The position numbers and the translations under genes were made by a program. Below the pieces are notes generated by a model. It had not been told where the DNA came from. It made no database searches and saw nothing but the letters and a program-made list of their open reading frames with translations. From assembly GCF_000188195.1 (NCBI RefSeq), contig NZ_GL830968.1:1-36639 (forward strand): 36,639 nt of DNA, written 5' to 3'. The DNA comes from Succinatimonas hippei YIT 12066 (GTDB lineage Bacteria > Pseudomonadota > Gammaproteobacteria > Enterobacterales > Succinivibrionaceae). How positions within the stretch are numbered: the stretch's first letter is position 1; each line of letters begins with the position of its first letter. Below are positions 1 through 7,795 of this stretch, in pieces.

Positions 1-32
1 AAAATCATGTCCAACTTTTTGTCCGCACCCCC
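1..32. mobile_element. Terminal end of an IS3/IS150-like insertion sequence (partial)
   Basis: Bases 17-32 (TTTTGTCCGCACCCCC) are the exact reverse complement of bases 36608-36623 at the other end of the window. Just outside the match both ends also share TGGAC (read outward from the chromosome). GGGGGTGCGGACAAAA followed by AGTTGGAC resembles IS150-group termini. The transposase lies outside the window. The rtcB homology begins directly after base 32, as expected if the element inserted into that gene. The family assignment rests on motif resemblance only. Confidence 0.55.
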
Positions 33-414
33 GAGTGTTCATAATTATATAGGTGATGACAACATAATCCGCAAAGGCGCAATTGCGGCTTATAAAGGGC
101 AAAAGTGCATAATTCCGCTTAACATGCGTGACGGGTCCTTAATTTGTGTCGGTAAGGGAAATGAAGATTGGAATTATTCTGCTCCGCATGGCTCAGGACG
201 TATCATGAGTCGTACAGAGGCAATGAAAAAGGTTAATATGGATGATTTTCGAAGATTAATGGAAGGTATATATAGTGAAAGCGTTGCAGATAGCACAAAA
301 GATGAGGCTCCTATGGTGTATAAAAATAAAGAAGAGATCATTTTGAACACAGAAGGGAGTATTTTAATAGAAAAAACTGTTAGACCAATTTTTAATTACA
401 AGCACAAAAAATAG
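7..414 (+). pseudogene. rtcB: C-terminal remnant of an RtcB-family RNA ligase
   Basis: RtcB joins RNA 2',3'-cyclic phosphate (3'-phosphate) ends to 5'-OH ends in RNA repair. This reading frame matches only the last part of the family: HNYI, IIRKGAIAA, IPLNMRDGSL, the guanylation-site region KGNEDWNYSAPHGSGR and the ending DEAPMVYKNKEEI. The matching part starts near residue 10 (SVHNYIGDD). The first residues are translated from the apparent IS end, so the ATG at 7 is probably accidental. Several hundred N-terminal residues with most metal ligands are missing, so it cannot be an active ligase. The frame stays open to the left edge. If the window edge rather than an IS cut the gene, it could be intact outside; the inverted match at the far end argues against that. 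Confidence 0.75.
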
Positions 415-472
415 ATATATAAATGTCTTCTTAAATAAATTTAAAAGATTAACCTTGTAAAGGGATAATAAT

Positions 473-2260
473 ATGCTAAATATTTACGATTATCTGGTGG
501 AAAAAATTGAACAACACTTAAAAGAAAGGAAGATTTTATATAGCATATTTTTCAATATCGGAAAAGCTTGGCTTAAAAATAGGTTTATCTTAATAATTCC
601 TAAAGGAACTCCAGAAGGAGTTCATTTGGAATATATTAATGGTTATTGGGAAATTCATTTTGAATGTGAAACAGATAATAGTGAAGAAGAAGCAATAAGA
701 AGATATTTTATAGATAATTTTAAAACAACTGGTGATGTTAATTGGCATAAATGGTGGCATAGATTAAAGGGACTTTTAAGATTTGAGCACGAGGTAAATA
801 ATGTTGAGGATTTTATTAAATGCTTTGACAGATTGTATGATCTATTCATAGAATTAAAGCAAAAATACGATAAAAATAAATACGTAAATAATGCACAGAA
901 TAATCAAATTGAGAATAACAAAATAGAGATTAAAAATAGTTATTATAAAGAGCCTAAAGTTGAAGTTAAAAGTATTAACAATCTTGAACTTGATAAGTAC
1001 ATAATACCGGTATATCAGCGCTCATACAAATGGTCAGAAAAAGAGATATCACAATTATTAAATGATATTATATTTTTCAAAAGTTATCAAGAATACAGGT
1101 TGGGAACTATAGTCTTATATTATAATAATAGTATAGATAAATTTGAAATAGTTGATGGTCAGCAAAGAATTATTTCTATAGTGTTATTGTTAAAAGCTTT
1201 AAGTGATAATGAATCTATAAAATATAATTTTGATGATATAATATGCGGCTTCTGTGAAAGGAAAATATTTAATGACTTCATAAGTAAAAAAAATTTAATA
1301 AATAATTTATTATTAATAAAAAGACGTATAAGTGAATTAAAATATGAAGATACTATTGATTTTTTGATAAATAAATGTTCATTCGTTGTTATTACTTTAT
1401 ATAATTTATCTGAAGCATTTCAATTCTTTGACTCCCAAAATTCACGAGGAAAAGAATTGGCTCCACATGACCTTTTAAAGGCTTTTCATCTTCGTTGTAT
1501 CAATGAAAAAACAACATTTGATCTAAAAAATATATCAGAATGGGAAAAGCAAACAGAAAATAATTTGGCAAATACTTTTCTTATCTTATTTAGAATAAAA
1601 AGGTGGATTGCGTTGAAGGAGGGAAAAGAGTTTACGAATAAGAAAATTGATGTTTTTAAAGGAATAAATAAGCTTAATGGAATGCTACCATTTCAACGTA
1701 TTTATCAAATGGGGTATTTGTTTTTTAAAAATTATAATTGTAGTTATGAACGAAACATTGATAACAATATTTTACAATTTCCCCATCAAATTGATCAGGT
1801 TATTATAAATGGAAGCTTATTTTTTGATATGATAAATTATTATAACAAACTCAAAGAAAAGATATGCAATGAACGCAAAAATTCAGAAATATTTAAGATT
1901 ATATCAACCTATGAACAACGCAATAGAGCTGGAGATGTTTACATTAAAGAACTTTTTTGGGCTGCTTTAATATATTACTATGATAAATTTGGAAATAACG
2001 GTATAGAAGAAGCAGAAAAAAAGATATTTGCATGGGCATATTTACTAAGATTAAAAAATTTTAGAGTTACTTTAGAAACAATAGATAAATATGCACGTGA
2101 CCCTAATAAAAGTTTATTTTTTTCTATTCATAGCACATATGATATTTCTAGGTTATCAAGCTGGCATGTTGATTATTTACTAAACACTGATATACAGCGC
2201 AATGAGTTAAAAGAAATTATAAAAACTTTGGAGGACTATCATTATGTTATTACAAAATAA
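473..2260 (+). CDS. DUF262-domain protein with an unrecognised N-terminal extension
   Basis: 595 residues. From about residue 168 it carries the DUF262 (GmrS/ParB-like nucleotidase) signature: IPVYQRSYKW at 178-187, GTIVL at 211-215 and VDGQQR at 227-232. DUF262 is the NTP-binding and hydrolysing half of GmrSD type IV restriction enzymes and of SspE-type defence proteins. The first 135 or so residues are rich in Trp and acidic residues; I do not recognise that domain, and a low-complexity Asn/Lys linker separates it from DUF262. I see no C-terminal DUF1524 HNH motif, so this gene alone lacks the usual nuclease half. An SD-like AAAGGGA lies 8 bases before ATG 473. The end overlaps the next DUF262 gene by 17 bases, implying coupled translation. 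The gene is very AT-rich compared with the housekeeping genes downstream. Confidence 0.8.
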   Translation: MLNIYDYLVEKIEQHLKERKILYSIFFNIGKAWLKNRFILIIPKGTPEGVHLEYINGYWEIHFECETDNSEEEAIRRYFIDNFKTTGDVNWHKWWHRLKGLLRFEHEVNNVEDFIKCFDRLYDLFIELKQKYDKNKYVNNAQNNQIENNKIEIKNSYYKEPKVEVKSINNLELDKYIIPVYQRSYKWSEKEISQLLNDIIFFKSYQEYRLGTIVLYYNNSIDKFEIVDGQQRIISIVLLLKALSDNESIKYNFDDIICGFCERKIFNDFISKKNLINNLLLIKRRISELKYEDTIDFLINKCSFVVITLYNLSEAFQFFDSQNSRGKELAPHDLLKAFHLRCINEKTTFDLKNISEWEKQTENNLANTFLILFRIKRWIALKEGKEFTNKKIDVFKGINKLNGMLPFQRIYQMGYLFFKNYNCSYERNIDNNILQFPHQIDQVIINGSLFFDMINYYNKLKEKICNERKNSEIFKIISTYEQRNRAGDVYIKELFWAALIYYYDKFGNNGIEEAEKKIFAWAYLLRLKNFRVTLETIDKYARDPNKSLFFSIHSTYDISRLSSWHVDYLLNTDIQRNELKEIIKTLEDYHYVITK

Positions 2261-4121
2261 AAATTGTAATTTAATCTCATTAAAAGAAATTTTATCCTCC
2301 TCTGAGGAATTTATTATTCCTATGTATCAACGCAATTATGATTGGTCTTTTTCTCATGTTGGACAATTGATTCAAGATATATATGAAAGCGCTAAATATC
2401 CTCATAGTAGTAATTATTATATTGGAACACTGGTTACATATTTAAGAGATGATAATAATTATGAAGTTGTAGATGGTCAACAAAGACTAACCTCTCTGCA
2501 TATTATTATGTGTGCTTTAAAGCATGAAGTTTGTCTTAATAATGTTGACTGTAGCTGGTATAAGAAACTTAATTTAAAATTTGAATATAGAGATAGTTCA
2601 AATAAATCTTTACATTCTCTGTTTGTACATGATTCTATTGATGACTTGTATATTGATAATATACTGGAAGTATACAAAGATCTTGTTGAAAATCTCTTGA
2701 AGCTTGTCAAGGATATAAATTCTTTTTGTGAATTCTTTTTTAATCATGTAAAAATTGCTTTAGTTACCTTACCAAAAGATACTGATCTCAATCATTATTT
2801 TGAAATAATGAATAATAGAGGAGAGCAGTTGGAGAAGCATGAAATTTTAAAGGCCTTATTATTAAGTAAAATTCAGAACGAGGATTCCAAAAAACTTAAA
2901 TTTTTTAAAATTATCTGGGATGCTTGTTCAAATATGAACTCCATGGTACAGACAAATTTTGAAGTTAAGTTACGAAGAAAAATATTTACAGAAAAATTAG
3001 ATGAATTTTATTGGAACAGCTTTGATGATCTATTTAATGCATGTCAAGATTTAATTACTGCAGAAAATACTTCTTATTTTTCAATTGATGATATTTATAA
3101 ACATTGTGTTTTTAATAGTAATGAAAACTCAGTTAATTATATAGAAGAGAAAGAAAAATTTAATTCTGTTATTAATTTTCCTAATTTTTTATTACAGGTT
3201 TTAAAAGTAAAAATTGAAAAAGATATCCCTCTTGATGACAAGCGCCTTTTGGATGTTTTTATTTCTAGTGTTGATTTATCGAGCACATTTGTAAAAGATT
3301 ATATTTTAATCTTATTAAGATTAAGATTTTATTTTGATAAATTTGTTATAAAGAGATTACTGGATAGTGATACTGGTACTATTGGCGAATGGAAAATTTT
3401 GACTATAAAAGAATCCCAGAAGTCTTATGAAACTGTTAATACCTTTAGTGATAATGCTAAAGAACGGCAAAATGTTATGCTTGAGTTAATGTTCCATGTT
3501 TCTTTGCCTAGTCAGAATTATAAGCATTGGCTTACTGCGTTATTATTATTTATTTATAAACAAAACGGTAATGGTGATTATTTAAATTATTATTTAGAAA
3601 ATTTAGCTAAAGCTTATATCTTAGATCATTTTTTAGCTAATGATGCTGTTGATTATTTCCAGATTATTTTTAAAAATGAGGGAAAATGCCAAAATATTTG
3701 CCCTGAAGTGTTACTTTTGCCTAGGTATACTGATGGTATTGATGTTTTTATCTTTAATTATCTAGATTATTGTCTGTGGAAAGATGGAATCCTTCCTGAG
3801 TTTAAATTTACATTCAGAAGTTCAATTGAGCATTTATATCCGCAGCATCCATTAGATGGTGTTGAACCTTTGGAAGAAAAATATTTACATAATTTCGGTA
3901 ATCTTTGTCTTATAAGCAGATCTAAAAATTCTAGATTGAGTAATTTTTCACCAAAGGCTAAAGTAGATTATTATAAAAATAATAATTACGATAGTGTAAA
4001 GCAAAAAATTATGATGGATCTTACTAAAGATAGAGGATGGGATAGTAATACAATTACAAAGCATGAAAAAGATATGATCGAAGTTTTAAAAAAATATTTA
4101 AAACCTACTAATATAAATTAG
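2244..4121 (+). CDS. DUF262 and DUF1524 (HNH-type) protein, GmrSD-like
   Basis: 625 residues. The N-terminal DUF262 domain shows IPMYQRNYDW at 25-34, GTLV at 61-64 and VDGQQR at 76-81. The C-terminal DUF1524 domain shows IEHLYPQHP at about 528-536, then HNFGNL near 550 and a following N/K-rich motif; this is the His-Asn-His-like metal site of the family. Proteins with this architecture (GmrSD, SspE and relatives) use nucleotide hydrolysis to license DNA cleavage or nicking of modified or foreign DNA. It starts inside the upstream DUF262 gene, which lacks the HNH half, so the pair probably forms one complex. A restriction or anti-phage role is inferred from the family and from the WYL regulator and toxin-antitoxin neighbours. 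The substrate is unknown. Confidence 0.85.
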   Translation: MLLQNKNCNLISLKEILSSSEEFIIPMYQRNYDWSFSHVGQLIQDIYESAKYPHSSNYYIGTLVTYLRDDNNYEVVDGQQRLTSLHIIMCALKHEVCLNNVDCSWYKKLNLKFEYRDSSNKSLHSLFVHDSIDDLYIDNILEVYKDLVENLLKLVKDINSFCEFFFNHVKIALVTLPKDTDLNHYFEIMNNRGEQLEKHEILKALLLSKIQNEDSKKLKFFKIIWDACSNMNSMVQTNFEVKLRRKIFTEKLDEFYWNSFDDLFNACQDLITAENTSYFSIDDIYKHCVFNSNENSVNYIEEKEKFNSVINFPNFLLQVLKVKIEKDIPLDDKRLLDVFISSVDLSSTFVKDYILILLRLRFYFDKFVIKRLLDSDTGTIGEWKILTIKESQKSYETVNTFSDNAKERQNVMLELMFHVSLPSQNYKHWLTALLLFIYKQNGNGDYLNYYLENLAKAYILDHFLANDAVDYFQIIFKNEGKCQNICPEVLLLPRYTDGIDVFIFNYLDYCLWKDGILPEFKFTFRSSIEHLYPQHPLDGVEPLEEKYLHNFGNLCLISRSKNSRLSNFSPKAKVDYYKNNNYDSVKQKIMMDLTKDRGWDSNTITKHEKDMIEVLKKYLKPTNIN

Positions 4122-4152
4122 CATTTTTTGTTTAAGAAAGTTTTATTATTAA

Positions 4153-5022
4153 TTAAATAAAATTTTTATTAAAATATTTTAAGATCTCAGTATTATTTAA
4201 AGCCAAATAATACTGAGGATCTTTTATTGAATGATCTGCTGTACAATCGACGTTCCAAATTCTAAGAAGGTATGTAGCTAATGCTGCCCTGACATCTAAT
4301 AGTAAATGTCCGTCTTTCATTCCGTAGTCCCTTTCTATTGCTTCTTTATAAGTAATATTGGGATGGACGATAAGGTCGAGAAGCAGCATTCGGTTCCACA
4401 TCGTATCTTTATCAATTGTCTCCACTCCATCTTCTACGTCGTCTTCGGATGACATTTGTGCTGTTTCAAATCTTGTCAGCACGAAATCTCTAAAGTCGTT
4501 GTGATTGCGGTCATACGCTCTGACGTGCCACCGTAGGCCTCCGTCAACCAATGTATGCGGCACGATTTCTCTTTCACTTTTACCTGTATACAGCGAAATG
4601 TAGGTGGTCTTTATGGCTCTTTTGCGATAAATAGCCTCGGTAATGCTTGCTAAGATATTAAGATCCGGTTTTCTTAAGCGGTAATGGGTTTCGCAGTGAA
4701 TCGGCAGATTTTTTTTACCTGCAATATTATCTCCGAAACCTTCGCTTAGGATGGTTAGAGTCTTTTCTACGTCATAATCAAAGAGCGGTTTAAAGTTCTT
4801 TGATCGTAGATGAATTCTTTTATTGCGATCATATAGGATGTTTTGCGGAGCAAGATTTTTATAGCGGGCAAAGTCCTTTGTGGCTACAGAAGGTGCAATG
4901 CCGAATCTGGAAGTTAAAAATTCACGAGTGGCTTCACCTTTGAACATTAAATTAAAGTCGATAAAGGCAAGGCGTTCTTGTCGTGCAAAGGTAAGATCTT
5001 CTGCCTCTAATAATGTAGACAT
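4153..5022 (-). CDS. WYL-domain transcriptional regulator (BrxR/CapW-like)
   Basis: 289 residues from ATG 5022. I prefer this start over the in-frame upstream ATG at 5067 because AGGA sits six bases before it and the upstream one has no SD. The N-terminal third looks like a winged helix-turn-helix (LTSRFGIAPSVATKDFARYK). The middle holds a WYL domain, recognised by PHTLVDGGLRWHVRAYDR followed by FRDFVLTRF; this block matches the WYL ligand-binding core of BrxR/CapW repressors. Such proteins usually repress defence operons and are thought to respond to a nucleic-acid or nucleotide ligand. It is convergent to the DUF262 pair and divergent from the AAA+ operon. The shared AT-rich region at 5023-5381 is therefore the likeliest target. 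Identity as a WYL regulator is clear; its target and ligand are inference. Confidence 0.85.
   Translation of the reverse strand: MSTLLEAEDLTFARQERLAFIDFNLMFKGEATREFLTSRFGIAPSVATKDFARYKNLAPQNILYDRNKRIHLRSKNFKPLFDYDVEKTLTILSEGFGDNIAGKKNLPIHCETHYRLRKPDLNILASITEAIYRKRAIKTTYISLYTGKSEREIVPHTLVDGGLRWHVRAYDRNHNDFRDFVLTRFETAQMSSEDDVEDGVETIDKDTMWNRMLLLDLIVHPNITYKEAIERDYGMKDGHLLLDVRAALATYLLRIWNVDCTADHSIKDPQYYLALNNTEILKYFNKNFI
4181..4228 (+). terminator. Long hairpin inside the convergent WYL gene, likely terminator of the DUF262 operon
   Basis: Left arm AAGATCTCAGTATTATTT and right arm AAATAATACTGAGGATCTT pair over 18 positions with one bulged base and a six-base loop, followed by TTTTATT on the plus strand. 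It lies about 60 bases after the DUF262 stop but within the last 25 codons of the convergent WYL gene, so the same DNA encodes protein on one strand and a terminator on the other. Confidence 0.65.
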
Positions 5023-5317
5023 TTTGGTTCCTGCTAAAAAGCTTAAGCGACTTCGCAAGCAAAACATTAATATAAATATATGTTTTAGATTTTAACTTGA
5101 TCCTAGAAGTAAGAAAACAATTTTCTTAAATTTAGATAAATTTATATAAATTCTATAAATTATTATTTGATTAATATAATTAATACTAACTTAAAGTTTA
5201 TTTTTTCGAAAACAGCCTCTTCTTTCATTTATTATTCTTTCAAGCGACAGAATTTTTTTATTTATCAAAAAGATATAAATAATTTTTAGTTTTGCAAAAT
5301 ATGATTAATTAAATTAC

Positions 5318-5355
5318 TTTACATAATTAAAAAGATTATATATACTATCAGTATA
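5318..5355 (+). promoter_or_regulatory. Sigma70-like promoter with a palindrome over the -10, ahead of the AAA+ operon
   Basis: TTTACA (5318-5323), a 17-base spacer and TATACT (5341-5346) form a good promoter 36 bases before the first gene. TATACTATCAGTATA (5341-5355) is a perfect inverted repeat (TATACT/AGTATA, 3-base centre) covering the -10 and probable start site, a typical repressor position. The rest of the 359-base gap 5023-5381 is very AT-rich, with no other gene that I can support; it must also hold the promoter of the divergent WYL gene. Confidence 0.55.
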
Positions 5356-5381
5356 AAATTTATACATAAAAGGTGGTTAAA

Positions 5382-5585
5382 ATGGCTGCTGTTAATTTGT
5401 ATCAATTTAATAAAAAAACACTAAGAGGAAAGTTCGGACTCGAAGTACGGAAATTTAATAACGTACCTAATGATGAAATTTTTAAGATGTATAGACATAC
5501 TTTTGAAAATCTGCAGGAGTTGAAAAGGAAAATTCTAAGCGAAGATCATATCTTTTTTAAAAACATTTTTTCTAAAAATATCTGA
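5382..5585 (+). CDS. Small protein of unknown function, first gene of the AAA+ operon
   Basis: 67 residues from ATG 5382, preceded by AAAGGTGG with five bases between. An in-frame GTG at 5373 lies inside that SD and is unlikely to be used. The sequence is basic and soluble-looking: N-terminus MAAVNLYQFNKKTLRGKFG, then a helix-prone stretch FENLQELKRKILSED. There is no signal peptide, membrane segment or motif I recognise. It lies 45 bases before the AAA+ ATPase on the same strand and behind a good promoter, so co-expression is likely. By position it could be an adaptor, a substrate or a regulatory subunit of the ATPase, but nothing in the sequence decides among these. Confidence 0.6.
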   Translation: MAAVNLYQFNKKTLRGKFGLEVRKFNNVPNDEIFKMYRHTFENLQELKRKILSEDHIFFKNIFSKNI

Positions 5586-5630
5586 TAGTTAATTTGTTGT
5601 AAGTTTTGTTTTGAATGTCGGTGAAGGGAA

Positions 5631-7289
5631 ATGAAAAAAACTAAGCTAAATTTGTTGCAGCATTTAAGCAGGGTTGCAGACGGTGCGGAAAAGTCCAAAT
5701 TGGAAAATGATTATTTTGCTGAATATGCAGATGATTTTTCTTTTTTAACCAAACATCTTGAACTTACTAAAGAACAGATAGCTCTTTTTTCAATAATTTT
5801 AGGTTTGAGTTTAACCAGACGCGCCGATATTTCTGAGATTATTGATTATCTTGGTTGTAAGTCATTGCAGTTTTTGATGTTTTCGAAAGATATTGAAGCT
5901 CTGGTTGATAAGGAATTTATTTTAAAATTAAATAATGATGAAAGGGTGTATTCTCCTTACTATATTGTTCCGGCAAAAGTGGTAAAAAACTTAGAGACTG
6001 ATTTTTTGCCTGTTGTCGTAGAAAAGAAAATATCATCTGATGAAGATCTGATTGAAGAGCTTAATGACTTGTTTTCTTTATGTGATGATATTGCTCCTGA
6101 GGAGCTTCAACATAAAATATCATTTCTTTTAAAGCAAAACGATCAGATTGTATTGTCTCAGACGGTAGTCAGTTTTGAGCTTGGTTTTGAGATATACATA
6201 TTGTTGTATATGTGTGTAAATTATGTAATAAATGACAACAATTGTTTTGCGTTGAGTGAGTTCAGGGACTTTTATGACAGAAGTGATTTTTTTAAGTTAA
6301 AAAAGCTGTTTAATAAAAAACAAAGCGCCTTGCAAAAATTGAATTTGATTGAGAAAACCGATGACGGTCCCATGTTTAGAAGAAACGATGAAACTTATTA
6401 TGCATTAACTGATACCGCATTCATTAAGCTTTTATCAGATTTTAATTTTAGGGAAAGGCGATCTTTTGAACACGACAGAAGATTTATCTCGTATGAAAAA
6501 ACCTCTGTAAAGCAACTTATTTATGATGCAGATCTAAAACAGCAATTAAACGGTTTTGTCTCTCTTTTGGAGGAGAAAAAATTTAATGAAGTAGTTGAAA
6601 AACTTAAAGATAGAGGTATGCGCTCCGGTTTTACCTGTATTTTTTACGGCTATCCCGGAACCGGTAAAACGGAAAGCGTATTGCAGATTGCCAAGCTGAC
6701 AAAACGTAATATTTGGAAAGTTGATATTGCAAATATTTTTGATAAATACGTTGGTGAAAGTGAGAAAAATATAAGAAAGATTTTTGATGATTATAGGGAA
6801 TTGTTAAAAAAATCTAAAACAGCTCCGATTTTGCTGTTTAATGAAGCAGACGCTGTCATCGGCAAACGTATTGAGAATGTGTCTCAATCGGTTGATCAAA
6901 TGCAAAATACGGTTCAAAACATTATTTTGGAAGAGCTTGAAAACTTTGAAGGCATATTAATTGCCACCACCAATTTAACCGTAAATTTGGATAAAGCATT
7001 TGAGCGGCGTTTTTTGTATAAGGTAAAATTTGAAAAACCTTCAAATGAGATTTCAGAACAAATTTGGAAGGGGTTTATTGATAATCTTTCTGACAAAGAT
7101 GCTAAGACTTTGGCAAAAGAGTATTCATTAAGTCCAGGACAAATTGAGAATGTTTCGCGTAAATATACTATTGATAATATTTTGTTTGACAGTAAAGAAG
7201 ATCTTTTTACGCAATTAACTCGCTATTGCAAAGAAGAATTTTTTAATGACGCATATAATCAAAAATCAAGCAGAAGGATAGGTTTCTAA
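5631..7289 (+). CDS. AAA+ ATPase with a large unassigned N-terminal region
   Basis: 552 residues. The C-terminal part is a classical AAA module: Walker A GYPGTGKT at 340-347, GESEKNIRKIF near 375-385, Walker B ILLFNEADA at 400-408, sensor-1 ATTN at 445-448 and an FERR arginine-finger position near 458-460. The first Walker B acid (normally D) is Asn while the catalytic Glu is kept, so Mg handling may differ but hydrolysis is still plausible. Residues 1-300 show no domain I can name; they are helical and charged, with stretches that could form winged-helix repeats (residues 45-110 and 185-270). The next genes encode a 74-residue and a 27-residue membrane protein. This suggests an ATPase acting at or signalling to the membrane. 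A defence role is inferred from the island only. Confidence 0.85.
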   Translation: MKKTKLNLLQHLSRVADGAEKSKLENDYFAEYADDFSFLTKHLELTKEQIALFSIILGLSLTRRADISEIIDYLGCKSLQFLMFSKDIEALVDKEFILKLNNDERVYSPYYIVPAKVVKNLETDFLPVVVEKKISSDEDLIEELNDLFSLCDDIAPEELQHKISFLLKQNDQIVLSQTVVSFELGFEIYILLYMCVNYVINDNNCFALSEFRDFYDRSDFFKLKKLFNKKQSALQKLNLIEKTDDGPMFRRNDETYYALTDTAFIKLLSDFNFRERRSFEHDRRFISYEKTSVKQLIYDADLKQQLNGFVSLLEEKKFNEVVEKLKDRGMRSGFTCIFYGYPGTGKTESVLQIAKLTKRNIWKVDIANIFDKYVGESEKNIRKIFDDYRELLKKSKTAPILLFNEADAVIGKRIENVSQSVDQMQNTVQNIILEELENFEGILIATTNLTVNLDKAFERRFLYKVKFEKPSNEISEQIWKGFIDNLSDKDAKTLAKEYSLSPGQIENVSRKYTIDNILFDSKEDLFTQLTRYCKEEFFNDAYNQKSSRRIGF

Positions 7290-7367
7290 CATTAAAAATC
7301 GCTTTAGGTGTTGATCGTGAAGCTGTTGCTTAAGGTGGTGATAGAGCAGATTAAAAAGGAATAAGTG

Positions 7368-7589
7368 GTGGACAATAAATATAAAGATTGGATAGATATA
7401 ATCAAAAATGCTGCAAGCACTTTATTTGTTGCATTTTTAGCGCAAATTGCAAATATTTTTTATTTTAAGGGCGATTTGGTTGTTAAAATATATCTATATT
7501 TAGGGGCGTTTTTAACCGTTGCGTGTTGGCTTTTTAGTTTTTATGTTATAAGTTACTTGCGCAAAAAGGGGGCTAAAAATGTTAATTAA
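7368..7589 (+). CDS. Small two-helix membrane protein
   Basis: About 73 residues. Two GTG codons (7365 and 7368) can start it; AAAAAGGA at 7353-7360 favours 7368 by spacing. After a short polar head (DNKYKDWIDIIKNA) there are two hydrophobic segments, about residues 16-31 (ASTLFVAFLAQIANIFYF) and 40-60 (YLYLGAFLTVACWLFSFYVI), and then a basic tail (RKKGAKN). No signal cleavage site is evident. It follows the AAA+ ATPase by about 78 bases and overlaps the next tiny reading frame by 11 bases. An 18-codon frame beginning GTG near 7308 ends exactly at 7364, directly before this start, and may be a leader for translational coupling. The function is unknown. Confidence 0.55.
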   Translation: MDNKYKDWIDIIKNAASTLFVAFLAQIANIFYFKGDLVVKIYLYLGAFLTVACWLFSFYVISYLRKKGAKNVN

Positions 7590-7662
7590 TATATTAATGG
7601 GATTATCGTTTTTTTTGATGTTTATAGGTGCCATGTTGTGGATCATGCATCAAGCAAAATAA
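7579..7662 (+). CDS. 27-residue single-helix membrane peptide
   Basis: ATG 7579 lies inside the end of the 74-residue membrane gene and has a strong SD (AAAAAGGGGG, about four bases before). It encodes 27 residues ending at TAA 7660-7662: MLINILMGLSFFLMFIGAML and then a short WIMHQAK tail. It is nearly all hydrophobic, enough for one membrane span. Its overlap with the upstream gene and its good ribosome site argue that it is translated. Similar tiny membrane peptides accompany some membrane-acting ATPase or toxin systems, but no homologue is recognised. Confidence 0.45.
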   Translation: MLINILMGLSFFLMFIGAMLWIMHQAK

Positions 7663-7795
7663 CTTTAAAAATTTCAATAAGTGATAAACTTGAAAAATCT
7701 TTTTAAGGATATCGTTAGATGGAATTTTAAAAATAACAGAGTTGAAAAAAGCATCAATCTTATCAATAATAAGAAAATATTATTTAGCAAAGAAG

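Noticed and set aside
5023-5067. Longer form of the WYL regulator starting at 5067
   Set aside because: No SD before 5067, whereas AGGA precedes ATG 5022 at good spacing.
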